From contig JASJCT010000077.1 of assembly GCA_030065855.1 (NCBI GenBank), positions 1 through 49,073 on the forward strand: a DNA stretch of 49,073 nucleotides. Reading direction: 5' to 3'. Numbering within the stretch: the first letter of the stretch is position 1; each line of letters opens with the position of its first letter. The position numbers and the translations under genes were made by a program. This document shows, piece by piece, positions 1-9,321 of this stretch. This DNA comes from Myxococcota bacterium. Its GTDB lineage: Bacteria; Myxococcota_A; Polyangia; JAAYKL01. The notes below the pieces were generated by a model that was given only the letters and a program-made list of their open reading frames with translations, was not told the origin of the DNA and did not search any database.

Positions 1-132
1 GGTTTGAACAACAAATCAAAACTCACCATCAGAAAAGCTTATGGATTTCGGAGCTTCAGAACCGCGGAAGTCGCCTTGTATCATACACTAGGCAAGTTAC
101 CCGAGCCTAAATTCACCCACAGATTCTGGTGA
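1..132 (+). CDS. C-terminal fragment of an ISL3-like transposase (5' truncated by window edge)
   Basis: Frame 1 is open from the window edge to the TGA at 130-132 and encodes 43 residues. The residues read GLNNKSKLTIRKAYGFRSF and, after a short gap, ALYHTLGKLPEP. The N-N-K-x-K ... R-K-A-Y-G-F-R block followed by LYHxLGKLPEP resembles the very C-terminus of ISL3-family transposases. The catalytic part would lie to the left of the window, so activity cannot be judged. No inverted repeat is visible before the next gene. Confidence 0.6.
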   Translation, partial: GLNNKSKLTIRKAYGFRSFRTAEVALYHTLGKLPEPKFTHRFW

Positions 133-220
133 GGAGGCATTTTTTCCTTCATTTTGTCGGTTTTTTAGAAACATTTTCCTTCTGGCGTCCGATAAGAACG
201 GCAACAAGGAGGAAATCAAC

Positions 221-1147
221 ATGGGTGACCGTCCCAGATGGATTAAAGCAGATGCTGTTTATTGTGACGTCCAACGCACTGTTGATAGATGCTTTTTATT
301 GAAGCCAGACGAGGCTGTGCGTCAAATTATAGGCTCAGCGGCTGGCAGGGCTTTGGAAAAGTATCCTGTCAAATTGTTTGCTCTCGACTTTAATATCAAT
401 CACAAGCAAAATCTCATTTCCCCCATTTCTGATGCCCCAGAACACATCCAGGCCGTTGCTAAATTCCATCAGATGTTCAACTCCTTAATCGCTAGGGGCA
501 TCAATAAATACTATGGCCGAGAGGGCGCCCTATTCTCCTCTAGAAATCGCTCTACCGAGGCGGTGGATGACGTAAGTATAGAGCAGCAACTGCTCTATGC
601 CGTGACCAATGTAGCCAAGGACGGACTTGTCGATAGGGTGACCCATTGGAGAGGCTTTTCCAGCTACCAGCAACTGGCTACTGGAGAGGTGGAGCGATTT
701 CGGTATATCGACTGGACGGCGTGGCACAAAGCCGGGGGGAAAAAGAGCAATAAGAAGCCCGAAGCGTTTTTGAAGACGGTGCAGGTCAGGCTCAGTCCAC
801 TTCCTGGATGGGCACATATGCCCGAGCACAAGCGTCAGGCACACTTTCGTCGAGAGGTGCGGAAACGGGAGCAGCTCTATCGGGAGCAGCGGGAGGGTCG
901 GCCAGTATTGGGGGTGCGTAAATTGGAAAAGATAGATCCTCGAGACAAACCGAAGACGCCCTTTGTTCGGACGCGGAAGCCCATCTGTCATGCAGCGACC
1001 AAAATGGCTGCAGAGAATTACCGGGTAGCTCTGCGCAATTTTCTAGATCAATACTGGTATGCATCAGGCATGTGGCAGCGGGGTGTCCGCCATGTAGAGT
1101 TTCCGCTCGGATCCTTCAAACCGCCGGATATCCGAGCTGTAGCATAA
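221..1147 (+). CDS. REP-associated (Y1/IS200-like) transposase relative with a degenerate HUH motif
   Basis: 308 residues; the ATG is preceded by a strong AAGGAGGA ribosome-binding site. The order of motifs follows the Y1 transposase family common in myxobacteria-like genomes: an N-terminal strand, the HUH position at about residues 59-63, a helical segment FHQMFNSLIARGINKYYGR, and a block LLYAVTNVAKDGLVD with the candidate catalytic tyrosine Tyr126. Where relatives have N-H-x-H, this protein has N-H-K-Q (residues 60-63), so the second metal-binding histidine is lost. The C-terminal 150 residues are basic. It is probably an inactive or repurposed copy; it follows an ISL3 remnant, so the region is a mobile-element graveyard. 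Confidence 0.7.
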   Translation: MGDRPRWIKADAVYCDVQRTVDRCFLLKPDEAVRQIIGSAAGRALEKYPVKLFALDFNINHKQNLISPISDAPEHIQAVAKFHQMFNSLIARGINKYYGREGALFSSRNRSTEAVDDVSIEQQLLYAVTNVAKDGLVDRVTHWRGFSSYQQLATGEVERFRYIDWTAWHKAGGKKSNKKPEAFLKTVQVRLSPLPGWAHMPEHKRQAHFRREVRKREQLYREQREGRPVLGVRKLEKIDPRDKPKTPFVRTRKPICHAATKMAAENYRVALRNFLDQYWYASGMWQRGVRHVEFPLGSFKPPDIRAVA

Positions 1148-1520
1148 AGAGACAGAAGTCCAGCCACTCCAAACAACAATTTCACAGCATCAGTGCGTTT
1201 AATAACTGATAGGAACAACGCAATAGGGTCTCTTACTGGAAATTTTCCTCTCAACATAACTGAATATCACTGCGGCGACCTGAATTCGGCATTCAGATGC
1301 TGCGCTTAAAGTGAATTTTTTACCGGCGCAGAACGATTATCGAACAGAAAACAAAATATCTCCGAGACTCATATTTGGGAAACGCGAACAGTCATATTGC
1401 GAATTGGACAAGCACGCTGATAGAAAATCGTAATAAAGTTGCAACTCGAAGCGCCTGACCCTATATTCCAGGGAAAGGGCTTAGATCTATTTCGGAGATC
1501 GATGCATTTAGATTTTGATC
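1148..1520. other. Intergenic stretch without a recognisable gene
   Basis: 373 bases between the Y1-like gene and the 3' end of the LytTR regulator. No RNA gene or clear hairpin terminator was found. A 69-codon minus-strand reading frame at 1048-1257 overlaps the transposase 3' end, looks unlike any family and was not called. Confidence 0.5.
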
Positions 1521-2267
1521 TTAAATCAAGCCCAGTTTTGATCTGGCATTACGGCTGACAGGCAATTGGGATTTTTTTTTGTCCTTCATGCGTACCTGAT
1601 AGGTACCGTTGAACATCTTGGATATCCTATCGATGTAATTCATATTGATAATCACCGAACGGTGAATTCTAACGAAATCCTCAGGCGGCAATTGGGATTC
1701 CAACTGTTTGAGCGACAGGTCGATCAGGTGATCTGTATCTATTGTGTGGCATTCCACCAATTTGGCACTAGCGCGAAAAAAAATGATGTCGCTAATCGGA
1801 ATCAGATGGATGTGGTTCCCGCTTTTGGCCTTGATGCGCTTGGTTGTGGCAGGTCTAAAATGGTGAAGCAGATCCGCGAGTCGGGCTCGCCATGGGTCCA
1901 GATTGCCTGTCATGAGCCTGACCAATTTGTCTATGGCTTTTTCTAATCGCTCGGGTTCGATAGGTTTAAGCAGGTAGTCAATAGCGTTGGCCTCAAAGGC
2001 GGTCAAAGCGTACTGATCGTAGGCAGTGGAGAAAATAACCAATGGCGTGTGCTCGACGATGTCCAGTACTTCGAAGCCGTTAACTTCGGGTATCTGGATG
2101 TCGAGAAAAACAAGATCGGGTTTAAGACCGTCAATCATCGTCACGGCCTCGGGTCCGTCTTGCGCCCGGCCTACAATATCGATTTTGTCTAGATACGGCA
2201 TCAGAAGCCGCTCCAGCCGCGTGAGCGCCAGAGGTTCATCGTCTACCAATACTGTCCTGAATCGCAT
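1521..2267 (-). CDS. LytTR-family response regulator (LytR/AlgR type)
   Basis: 248 residues. Residues 1-120 are a CheY-like receiver: acidic pair D9/D10, phospho-acceptor Asp56 in the context VFLDIQIPE, the conserved Thr/Ser around STAYDQYA, and the Lys of DYLLKPIEPERL. Residues from about 142 to the end form a LytTR DNA-binding domain (IKAKSGNHIHLIPISDI ... FVRIHRSVIINMNYI). The gene lies 18 nt downstream of a LytS-type kinase on the same strand, so the two form a two-component pair. Such pairs typically control cell-surface or stress functions; the only nearby target candidate is the secreted hydrolase upstream. The family and pairing are clear; the regulon is unknown. Confidence 0.93.
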   Translation of the reverse strand: MRFRTVLVDDEPLALTRLERLLMPYLDKIDIVGRAQDGPEAVTMIDGLKPDLVFLDIQIPEVNGFEVLDIVEHTPLVIFSTAYDQYALTAFEANAIDYLLKPIEPERLEKAIDKLVRLMTGNLDPWRARLADLLHHFRPATTKRIKAKSGNHIHLIPISDIIFFRASAKLVECHTIDTDHLIDLSLKQLESQLPPEDFVRIHRSVIINMNYIDRISKMFNGTYQVRMKDKKKSQLPVSRNARSKLGLI

Positions 2268-2285
2268 GATACCCCCGCCCTTTTA

Positions 2286-3377
2286 CTAGATACTACTCGG
2301 AATATCGATGTAGATACTCACGCCATTATCAGCAGAGAGGCTAAAGCTGTGGTCGTTTTTATACAAGCAATGCAGTCTTTCCCGGACACTGCTGATCCCA
2401 AATCCCTCTTCTGCCGAAACGCTGTCAAACCCTGATCCGCTGTCCTCGATCCGGACCTGACAACGTCCGTTGTGTAGCCTGCAGTCCAGATCGATTCGCC
2501 CCCCTGCTGTTTTTGGTGCGATCCCATACTTAACACTGTTTTCTACCAAAGGTTGCAACAGCATACAGGGAAAACGTGTATCCAACACCGCGTCGCTCGC
2601 TTGTATGTTAAAAAATAGCCGTTCGCCCAGACGTGTTTTTTCAATCTCCAGGTAAGATCGAACGAAATCCAACTCTTGACGCAGGGGTACCAACGCCTTG
2701 TCCGATGTGTTGAGGGTATATTGAAAGAGCCAGGCGAGTTTTTGAACCACCTCCTCTGCCCGAGATGGATCGTCTGGAATCAGGCTGGCGATAGCGTTTA
2801 ACGTGTTGAACAAAAAGTGAGGATTGATTTTAGCCCTCAGCGCAGTCAGTTCAGCTTTGGCAGTCAGCTGTATTAATTTCTGTTCGTTGATTTCTTTTTC
2901 GGCCAGTCTCTCGGCAGTCTCTTGCAACCGAAGGCTCAAGGCACGATAAGCAAAAATAGATAACACAAAAAGATTGGAAAAAATGACCACTAGGAACATG
3001 TAACGCAAGGGATGGCTGATGTAGAAATTCATGATTATGTTGTTGATACACCAAGCCAGAAAGCCACCCATGACACCGGATAAACTGGCCCAGAAGATCA
3101 CAGCGAGCAACCTGAGCCAAATATTTTTGATGCTGAAAGGATTAAAAAAGGAAAACAGAAGAATGATAAAAAAGGCCACACACAGGACTTGAATGTAGTT
3201 GTTGATGATCTGGTTCAGCCAGTTACCTGGATTAAAAGCTAATTCGAATACCGAGCAGATCATCCCAGCAATAATAATGGCCGCAAGAATTGTTTTTAAG
3301 CTAGGCCAGCTGAAGTAACTTAAAAAGCGTTGAACTCCAGGATTTATAGACTTTGTACAGCCACTATCTCGTTGCAC
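2286..3377 (-). CDS. LytS/YehU-type sensor histidine kinase
   Basis: 363 residues. Four predicted transmembrane helices lie at about residues 28-45, 60-79, 88-112 and 124-147, then a linker helix rich in E/K/Q leads into a His_kinase domain. The phospho-acceptor His187 sits in the hallmark motif INPHFLFNTLNAI. The ATP-binding part shows MLLQPLVENSVKYGI (N box) and DSGSGFD and GFGISSVRERL (G boxes). The start is GTG at 3375-3377, five bases after AAGGAG; an ATG three bases upstream is out of frame. There is no separate periplasmic sensor domain, so the signal is probably sensed in the membrane. It forms an operon with the LytTR regulator. Confidence 0.93.
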   Translation of the reverse strand: MQRDSGCTKSINPGVQRFLSYFSWPSLKTILAAIIIAGMICSVFELAFNPGNWLNQIINNYIQVLCVAFFIILLFSFFNPFSIKNIWLRLLAVIFWASLSGVMGGFLAWCINNIIMNFYISHPLRYMFLVVIFSNLFVLSIFAYRALSLRLQETAERLAEKEINEQKLIQLTAKAELTALRAKINPHFLFNTLNAIASLIPDDPSRAEEVVQKLAWLFQYTLNTSDKALVPLRQELDFVRSYLEIEKTRLGERLFFNIQASDAVLDTRFPCMLLQPLVENSVKYGIAPKTAGGRIDLDCRLHNGRCQVRIEDSGSGFDSVSAEEGFGISSVRERLHCLYKNDHSFSLSADNGVSIYIDIPSSI

Positions 3378-3493
3378 ATCTTCTCCTTGGAATTATTATC
3401 CGATGTGTCATTATCTATTTTAGATTATTGGGTTTTAGGTTTCAATTTGCCGACCTGTAGGTTTATTGTTGGGCTTTTACAAGGCTTACGATT

Positions 3494-5245
3494 TCAATGC
3501 GTAGGTGCTGGTGACGGTAACACGGACAGTATAAGCTGCGATGGGTATTGGAAAGAATGGTAAATCTTTTGGGTAGCCTTTATAAAGTGGGTAGCGTTTA
3601 GTTCGTCCACACCCGTGTTGGGATTTTTGGGATACTTGGGGAAGTTGCTGCTCGATATTTCCAATCGTATTCTATTTCCTTTGGGGATGGAGATGGCAGT
3701 TGTTCCAAGCTTAAGTGTAAAAGGATACACTTTACCTCGGACTATTTTGGCTGGTGATGTCAAGGCGTTTCGAAATCGTGTTTTGATCAATCCGTCTTCG
3801 ATGATACGAGCGTAACCGTTCGGTCTGACTTCGACCAGCTTGGCTGTGAAATCCGTGTCCACTGCGTCTGATGAAGCATATAATTTTAACAGAATGTCGC
3901 CTACGATGGTTATTTCCTTTTCAAAGGGCGCAGAGGTATAAACCAGGACATCTTTTCGTTTTTCAACAGAGTTCTGATCGTAAATGCCGTTGTATTGCCG
4001 ATATAGATGAGAATTAATGCCACCTACAGTTGGTACGGGCTTTTGGGGGTCATAAACAAATTTATCCAGCTTGTTTTGGATGTTAGCTGATCTAGTGCGT
4101 GTCAGCTTTCCTTCACCTCTAAGGGAATTAGCCTCACCACGCGATTCTAAAAACCATACTTGCTGTTTAGCCGAAGCAGGTGGAAATTGTTGGCTAGTCA
4201 TCCAGGTGTTTTTACCCATTAGAAAATACTTAACCCTGGGCATCTGAGGGATTCTGTTCTGCTTGCCTTTTAGATAATGGTCAAACCATTTCAGCGAAAG
4301 TGTCATTAATTGATCGCGGCCCATCTCGGATTTGGGGCCGAAATCTTCGTCACCAAATTTAGTCCCTCCATTGATTTCTTGGTTGTGGGTCCAGGCTCCT
4401 ATGATTATTTTTTGGCGAGTATTGGTTTTGGAAATTCCCTTGTAGGTTTGAAGTACTTGGGGATAGATCCAGTCGTTCCAGCCGGCTATATGCAGGATGG
4501 GAATTTTTATTTTATCATAAAGATGGTTCATGCTCAGGTTCTGATAAAAATGATCATAGGTCAAATGACGGGTTAAAGTGTTCCAGCTTTGTCCTTGATA
4601 TTGAGGTACATTCTCAGTCAGTTTGACCAAGGGTACGGAGGAAAACAATTTCGTAAAATCAATGTCTCTAATCGAGCGTTGACGTTGGCAGTCGCACATC
4701 ATGAGCCAAGCGGTAGTCCCCAATAGGTTGAAACTGCCATCAGGGTAGATTGTTTGGTAACTATCGCTGATTCCAGCTATGTTGATCACAGTTTTCAGTG
4801 CAGGTCGGTCTTCGGGCGCCAACATCATACCGCAATGGGCTAAATATGAGATCCCCCAATAACCGATCTCTCCGTTACTCCAGGGTTGCTGAACAATCCA
4901 ATCGAGTGTTGCCAAGCCATCTTGTTTCTCAAACGCCATAGGGAAAAAGGCACCCTCTGATCCGAATTTACCACGTACGTCCTGAATGACAGCTGCATAG
5001 CCGTTAGAAGCAAAGAATTGGCCAATAAATCCTTTGTTGTCCTTGTTGTAGGCATCTCGCACTAAAATCGTGGGATGTTTTCCTTTGGGTTTTGGCAGAT
5101 ACAAATCAGTGGCCAGATGAATGCCATCGGACATCACAACATCCACGTTTTTTCGTATTTCGTAGTCGGTTTGCCCGCCCTGAGATGGACTCGCCGCTAT
5201 GGTTAGAACGATTGCCCAGAGTGCGGTCATCATGGTTTGTTTCAT
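3494..5245 (-). CDS. Secreted CocE/NonD-family serine hydrolase (X-Pro dipeptidyl-peptidase S15 type)
   Basis: 583 residues with an N-terminal signal peptide (MKQTMMTALWAIVLTIAAS, cleavage near 22-24), so it is exported. The alpha/beta-hydrolase domain carries the expected triad: Ser133 in GYWGISYLA, Asp258 in GWNDWIYP and His287 in GAWTHNQE. The oxyanion region shows the family signature VIQDVRGKFGSEG. The C-terminal part from about residue 350 is the jelly-roll domain of the family (VYTSAPFEKEITIVGDILLKLY). Relatives hydrolyse acylated amino acids, cocaine or peptides; the substrate here is unknown. A 116-nt gap separates it from the downstream kinase, so cotranscription is possible. Confidence 0.88.
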   Translation of the reverse strand: MKQTMMTALWAIVLTIAASPSQGGQTDYEIRKNVDVVMSDGIHLATDLYLPKPKGKHPTILVRDAYNKDNKGFIGQFFASNGYAAVIQDVRGKFGSEGAFFPMAFEKQDGLATLDWIVQQPWSNGEIGYWGISYLAHCGMMLAPEDRPALKTVINIAGISDSYQTIYPDGSFNLLGTTAWLMMCDCQRQRSIRDIDFTKLFSSVPLVKLTENVPQYQGQSWNTLTRHLTYDHFYQNLSMNHLYDKIKIPILHIAGWNDWIYPQVLQTYKGISKTNTRQKIIIGAWTHNQEINGGTKFGDEDFGPKSEMGRDQLMTLSLKWFDHYLKGKQNRIPQMPRVKYFLMGKNTWMTSQQFPPASAKQQVWFLESRGEANSLRGEGKLTRTRSANIQNKLDKFVYDPQKPVPTVGGINSHLYRQYNGIYDQNSVEKRKDVLVYTSAPFEKEITIVGDILLKLYASSDAVDTDFTAKLVEVRPNGYARIIEDGLIKTRFRNALTSPAKIVRGKVYPFTLKLGTTAISIPKGNRIRLEISSSNFPKYPKNPNTGVDELNATHFIKATQKIYHSFQYPSQLILSVLPSPAPTH

Positions 5246-5502
5246 TTTTCATTGCCTTTCAGACCTTGATTCCTATTCATGCTATCTCGGAGAAATCCCC
5301 CTGATAGCACTACACGAGTCTATGGATCCAGAAGCCGGTTCGCATCTCTTTTGCGACAAACGGTTGAATTCGAGGGACGAATGGGGCCATGCCTCGGCAG
5401 TTACCGATAGACAGTGTCTGGTATGTTTTGCATGGAAAAGCGTCGTTACAGCGGATCGCTCATTGGGGGGGGAAAGGGGTCGGGAAAGGGGTCGTACCCT
5501 GC

Positions 5503-5982
5503 CTATTCTTTCTTTACGTCCATCGAGTAACGCATTGGCACGAAGCGGATTCCGTCCTGTTTTTGTTCAGGGGCGGTCTGGTTGAACCCGAGTCTTTGGT
5601 AGGCTTCGACGGCAAATGGGGAGGAGTGCACGGTGATTTCGGTTTTGTGTGCATCTCTTTTTACACACTCGGCTGCGGCAAGTTCGAGCAGGTTCCGACA
5701 TATTCCGCGACGGTGATAGGACCGGTCTACGAACATCAAGCAGATATGGTCGTTGCTCCGGATTTCAATGTAGCCGACGACCCGGTCTCCGTCCTTCGCG
5801 ACAAATCCGAAGCCTTGTCCCGACAATCGATAGGCGATGGCGCTGCCGCTGGCGAAATCGAGAAACGTCTTGACACCTTCCGGGGCAAAACCCGGTGCGA
5901 CGAATTCCGCGAACACCGCCTGAATCATTTTACTTGCGCCTGCGGCATCTTTTACCCTGGCGGGTGAGCATTCAATTCCCAT
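5503..5982 (-). CDS. GNAT-family N-acetyltransferase
   Basis: 159 residues. The GNAT core is clear: a strand GFGFVAKDGDRVVGYIEIR, then motif A with the acetyl-CoA pyrophosphate-binding loop HRRGICRNLLELAAAE (R-x-x-G-x-x/A type), and motif B ending AVEAYQRLGF. This is the usual size for a single-domain GNAT enzyme. The acceptor substrate cannot be read from the sequence. It stands alone: the upstream and downstream genes are 190 and 257 bases away. The latter gap (5246-5502) contains no recognisable gene. Confidence 0.85.
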   Translation of the reverse strand: MGIECSPARVKDAAGASKMIQAVFAEFVAPGFAPEGVKTFLDFASGSAIAYRLSGQGFGFVAKDGDRVVGYIEIRSNDHICLMFVDRSYHRRGICRNLLELAAAECVKRDAHKTEITVHSSPFAVEAYQRLGFNQTAPEQKQDGIRFVPMRYSMDVKKE

Positions 5983-6099
5983 GGCCCAATACTCTAAAAC
6001 CAGGCGCGGCTGTAATCAATTGGATTGGTGCCGATGAAGCACCCTCAACGGTCCCTAAAAGCCGGTTGTCAAAACGAATATAAGCCTATGTGATTAAAA

Positions 6100-6118
6100 A
6101 AGAAAACGGCCTTTTCTT
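6100..6118 (-). terminator. Weak hairpin after the cysteine desulfurase gene
   Basis: AAGAAAA and TTTTCTT form a 7-bp stem around a 5-nt loop, about 55 bases past the desulfurase stop on the minus strand. The stem is A/T-only apart from one G-C pair, so it would be weak. Confidence 0.25.
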
Positions 6119-6173
6119 ATGATATCTTAGAGTTGCTTGACCAGGGTGCTGGCTCGGTGCAGCGATCTGTAGT

Positions 6174-7322
6174 CTACCCTGCCTTGCCTGTTCGAACCGC
6201 GGTTATCGCGTCGATAATGGCTGGGATGGCAGTATCCACATCATCGGGGCGCGTATCGATTGACAAGCTGAGTCTTAATGCGCCCTCTCCCTGTCCTAAG
6301 CCTGCATCGATCAGGCTTTTGGGCAGTGACTTTTTTGTCGCATGGCACGCAGACCCGGATGCGGCGATCACATGTCTTGCCTCGAGCGCATGCAGCAGCA
6401 CCTCGCTTGGAACGCCTGCCACTGCCAAGATAGCCATGCCCGGCGCCCGTTGGTCCCAATCCCCCAATGGTCGAACGCCGGTCCCACCAGCGACCACTTC
6501 TCGAACCAGGCGATCGGTCAGATCTCTCATCTGTTGCACGCCCTGTGCGCGGCGTTCTGAAAGGATCTGGATCGCCGCACCAAACCCGGCAATGTTGGCC
6601 ACAGGCAGGGTCCCGGGTCGAAGGCCACCCTGTTGATCCCCACCAAACAGGATGGGCTTGAGGTGTACATTAGGTCGGATAAGCAGGGCACCGATGCCAG
6701 TGGGCCCGTGAATCTTGTGCCCTGAGATGGATACCATGTCCACCTCAGCCGGGTAATCCAATGCAGGGCACTGGGCCAGGGCCTGAACCGCATCCACGTG
6801 GACCAAGCAGTGCTTCGAGGCAGCCTTGGCCAAGGATGCGATTTCTACCACGGGTTGCACAGTGCCCATTTCCGCTGCCACGTGGGCCACTGAGACAAGC
6901 GCGGTTCGGTCTCCCACAGCAGCGGCCATCACCCGTGGATCCACAACCCCGGTTCGGCCGCCAGAGATACACACCAACTGCCCCTGAGGTTGGACCGCTC
7001 GCTTGCACGATTCACTAACCGCGGCATGTTCATAGATCGTTGTGACCACACTATCTCGCTTGCCCTTTGGAACACTCCCCAAAACAGCCAATGTGTCGGC
7101 CTCTGTGCCCCCGGAAGTGAATACAACCCGCCATTTTCCAGATCCAATGGTCTCGCAAATGACCTCCCCTGCCTGTTCGACAACACGGGCTGAAGTGCGT
7201 CCCCACCGGTGCAAGGACGATGCATTACCAAAGCCGGGTTGTGCCATGACCCGATGCATCGCAGCGATCACTTCGGGCCACGGTTGGGTCGTTGCGGCGT
7301 TATCTAGGTAGATGGGATGCAT
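6174..7322 (-). CDS. Cysteine desulfurase (NifS/IscS-like, class V aminotransferase fold)
   Basis: 382 residues from the ATG at 7320-7322, which matches the family N-terminus (MHPIYLDNAATT). A TTG 10 codons upstream (7350-7352) is an alternative start with no better ribosome-binding site. In the numbering from the TTG, the PLP lysine is Lys213 (SISGHKIHG), the ring-stacking His is His109 (IYEHAAV) and the active-site Cys is Cys336 (SGSACHA). The loop and spacing place it in the NifS/IscS group. It follows etfA directly (38 bases from the ATG) and probably shares its transcript. It would supply sulfur to Fe-S clusters or thiolation; relatives can also mobilise selenium, which matters because the window also holds a probable selenoprotein. 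Confidence 0.88.
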   Translation of the reverse strand: MHPIYLDNAATTQPWPEVIAAMHRVMAQPGFGNASSLHRWGRTSARVVEQAGEVICETIGSGKWRVVFTSGGTEADTLAVLGSVPKGKRDSVVTTIYEHAAVSESCKRAVQPQGQLVCISGGRTGVVDPRVMAAAVGDRTALVSVAHVAAEMGTVQPVVEIASLAKAASKHCLVHVDAVQALAQCPALDYPAEVDMVSISGHKIHGPTGIGALLIRPNVHLKPILFGGDQQGGLRPGTLPVANIAGFGAAIQILSERRAQGVQQMRDLTDRLVREVVAGGTGVRPLGDWDQRAPGMAILAVAGVPSEVLLHALEARHVIAASGSACHATKKSLPKSLIDAGLGQGEGALRLSLSIDTRPDDVDTAIPAIIDAITAVRTGKAG

Positions 7323-7360
7323 CCCTTGGGAAACAGGTGGGGATTCAGGCAAAAGAGGTA

Positions 7361-8341
7361 TTACTTAACGACTTTTTTGATCTCTTCGGTCAGCTCTGGC
7401 AGCACTTTGAACAAGTCGGCGACCATGCCGAAGTCAGATACCTGAAAGATCGGCGCTTCCTCGTCCTTGTTGATGGCGACGATGACTTTCGACGACTTCA
7501 TGCCAGCCACGTGCTGCAATGCCCCAGAGAGGCCCACGGCAACGTAGAGATCCGGGGCAACGATTTTTCCTGTTTGCCCCACCTGGAAATCGTTATGGAT
7601 AAATCCCGCGTCCACAGCTGCCCGGGTCGCGCCAACAGCGCCGCCCAGCAGATCTGCGAGGGCCTCGATGAGCTTGAAGTTCTCTTCTGATTTGAGACCG
7701 CGGCCACCAGAGACCACCACGCTTGCCTCGGCCAGATCCGGCCGCGCAGAAACCGACTTTTCAAAGCCTTTGAACTGAATGCGACCCAGGATCTCCGGCG
7801 CATCGGGCACTGCGACCTTTTCGACCGGGCTCATCCCATCCACCGGGGCCATTGCGTCGAATTCGGTCGGGCGAATGGTCACGACCTCGACGTCAGAGGC
7901 GATTTGAACCGTGCCGTTGACATTGCCGGCGTACATCGGGCGGACATAGGATACCTTGCCGCCATCCTGTGAGACACCGATAACATCGCTGGCCATGCCC
8001 GCGTTCAGCCGATACGCCAGCCTGGGAAACACATCTTTGCCAGTGCTGGACGATGGGCTTACCACGACCTGATATCCACCGGCCTTGATCGCTTGCTCGA
8101 TGATCGGCATCCAGCGTTCTGCCAGGTTTTCATCGAGTCCAGCCGCTTCGGCCAGGAGTACTTTGTCAGCGCCCAACTTGGAGAGCACCTCTGTCTGACC
8201 GCTGAGATCATCGCCAAGTGCCATAATACTGTAAGTGCCACCGAGGAAAGAGGCGACCTGGGAGGCAAATGAGACAGCGCAGTTCGTCGACTTTTTGACC
8301 TCGCCGTCGAGAATCTGCGCGATAACCAATACATTACCCAT
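7361..8341 (-). CDS. etfA: Electron transfer flavoprotein, alpha subunit
   Basis: 326 residues, normal length. The N-terminal half has the ETF fold (VLVIAQILDGEVKKST) and the C-terminal FAD-binding domain carries the family signature: VVSGGRGLKSEENF, then GQTGKIVAPDLYVAVGLSGA, QHVAGM and APIFQVSDFGMV. It binds FAD and pairs with EtfB to carry electrons from flavin dehydrogenases. It begins 17 bases after etfB, so the two are cotranscribed, with the cysteine desulfurase behind. Nothing visible shows whether the complex is of the bifurcating type. Confidence 0.96.
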   Translation of the reverse strand: MGNVLVIAQILDGEVKKSTNCAVSFASQVASFLGGTYSIMALGDDLSGQTEVLSKLGADKVLLAEAAGLDENLAERWMPIIEQAIKAGGYQVVVSPSSSTGKDVFPRLAYRLNAGMASDVIGVSQDGGKVSYVRPMYAGNVNGTVQIASDVEVVTIRPTEFDAMAPVDGMSPVEKVAVPDAPEILGRIQFKGFEKSVSARPDLAEASVVVSGGRGLKSEENFKLIEALADLLGGAVGATRAAVDAGFIHNDFQVGQTGKIVAPDLYVAVGLSGALQHVAGMKSSKVIVAINKDEEAPIFQVSDFGMVADLFKVLPELTEEIKKVVK

Positions 8342-8358
8342 GATAGCTCACTCCTTCC

Positions 8359-9192
8359 CTAGAGAACCTTGGCTTCGTCTTTGAGTTTCTGAACCAACTG
8401 CTCGACAGTCTCTACAATAACACCGGCGGTGCGAGCGGGCGGTTGGCTAAATGAAACCGTGTTGACAAAACGGGTCGTATCCACACCCAGATCGGCAAAC
8501 GAATAGGTGTCGATGGGTTTTTTCTTGGCCTTCATGATGCCGCGCAGCGCAGCGTAGCGCGGCCCGTCTTGATAGGCCTTGTCTGCTGGGGTCACGTTGT
8601 TCTTAACGCCCTCGGGTGCGACGATCCGCAGATCCACCGAGATGACAGCCGGGAATGTCACGGAAACCGTTGCAGCGCCGCCATCGACCTCGCGCACAAC
8701 CGTTGCGCTGCTGAGATCAGCGGGCACCTCAATCTTCCCGGCAAAGGTGGCCTGGGGCCAACCGAGTATTTCGGCCAGTATCTGGGCGGTCTGGTTGGAA
8801 TCGCCGTCCACGGCCTGCTTGCCCATGATCACCAGGTCAGCGGATTCTTTTTCCACGAGCTTGGCAAGGGTGCGCGCCACGACAGTGGCATCCAAATCCA
8901 CGTCATTGCCGTCGACGAGGATGCCCCGATCCGCACCCATGGCCAGGCACTGACGCACCTGCTGGGTCACATCGTTCGGACCGATAGAGGCAACCAGGAT
9001 CTCACCGCGGAGATTGCCGCTGCCCACATTGTCTTCGAGGATGCGCAGCGCTGTCTCAACTGCATATTCGTCAAATGGGTTTGGCTTCCACTCCAGCCCT
9101 TCAGAGCTCACTGCTGTGCCCTCGGCGTTTATTTTCACCTTGTTGGCATTGTCCGGATCAGCGACCCGCTTCATTGGAACGAGGATCTTCAC
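8359..9192 (-). CDS. etfB: Electron transfer flavoprotein, beta subunit
   Basis: 277 residues. The start is GTG at 9190-9192, preceded by AAAGGAGG. The N-terminus KILVPMKRVADPDNANKVKI, the segment WKPNPFDEYAVETALRI and the signature VVREVDGGAATV ... PAVISVDLRI identify the ETF beta subunit, which binds the nucleotide (AMP or second flavin). It is the first gene of the etfB-etfA-desulfurase set. A GlcD-type oxidase, a common partner of EtfAB in lactate or glycolate oxidation, lies 2.9 kb away on the other strand. Confidence 0.96.
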   Translation of the reverse strand: MKILVPMKRVADPDNANKVKINAEGTAVSSEGLEWKPNPFDEYAVETALRILEDNVGSGNLRGEILVASIGPNDVTQQVRQCLAMGADRGILVDGNDVDLDATVVARTLAKLVEKESADLVIMGKQAVDGDSNQTAQILAEILGWPQATFAGKIEVPADLSSATVVREVDGGAATVSVTFPAVISVDLRIVAPEGVKNNVTPADKAYQDGPRYAALRGIMKAKKKPIDTYSFADLGVDTTRFVNTVSFSQPPARTAGVIVETVEQLVQKLKDEAKVL

Positions 9193-9321
9193 AGAATACC
9201 TCCTTTAAAAAAAATAGGGACCGCTTTCTATCGATCCCACAGCCTGTTTTTTACGGAAGTGACCATAATGGGTTCGGCTCCGATCGCATATGATTCGCGT
9301 CATATCGCTGTGACCCCGGGT

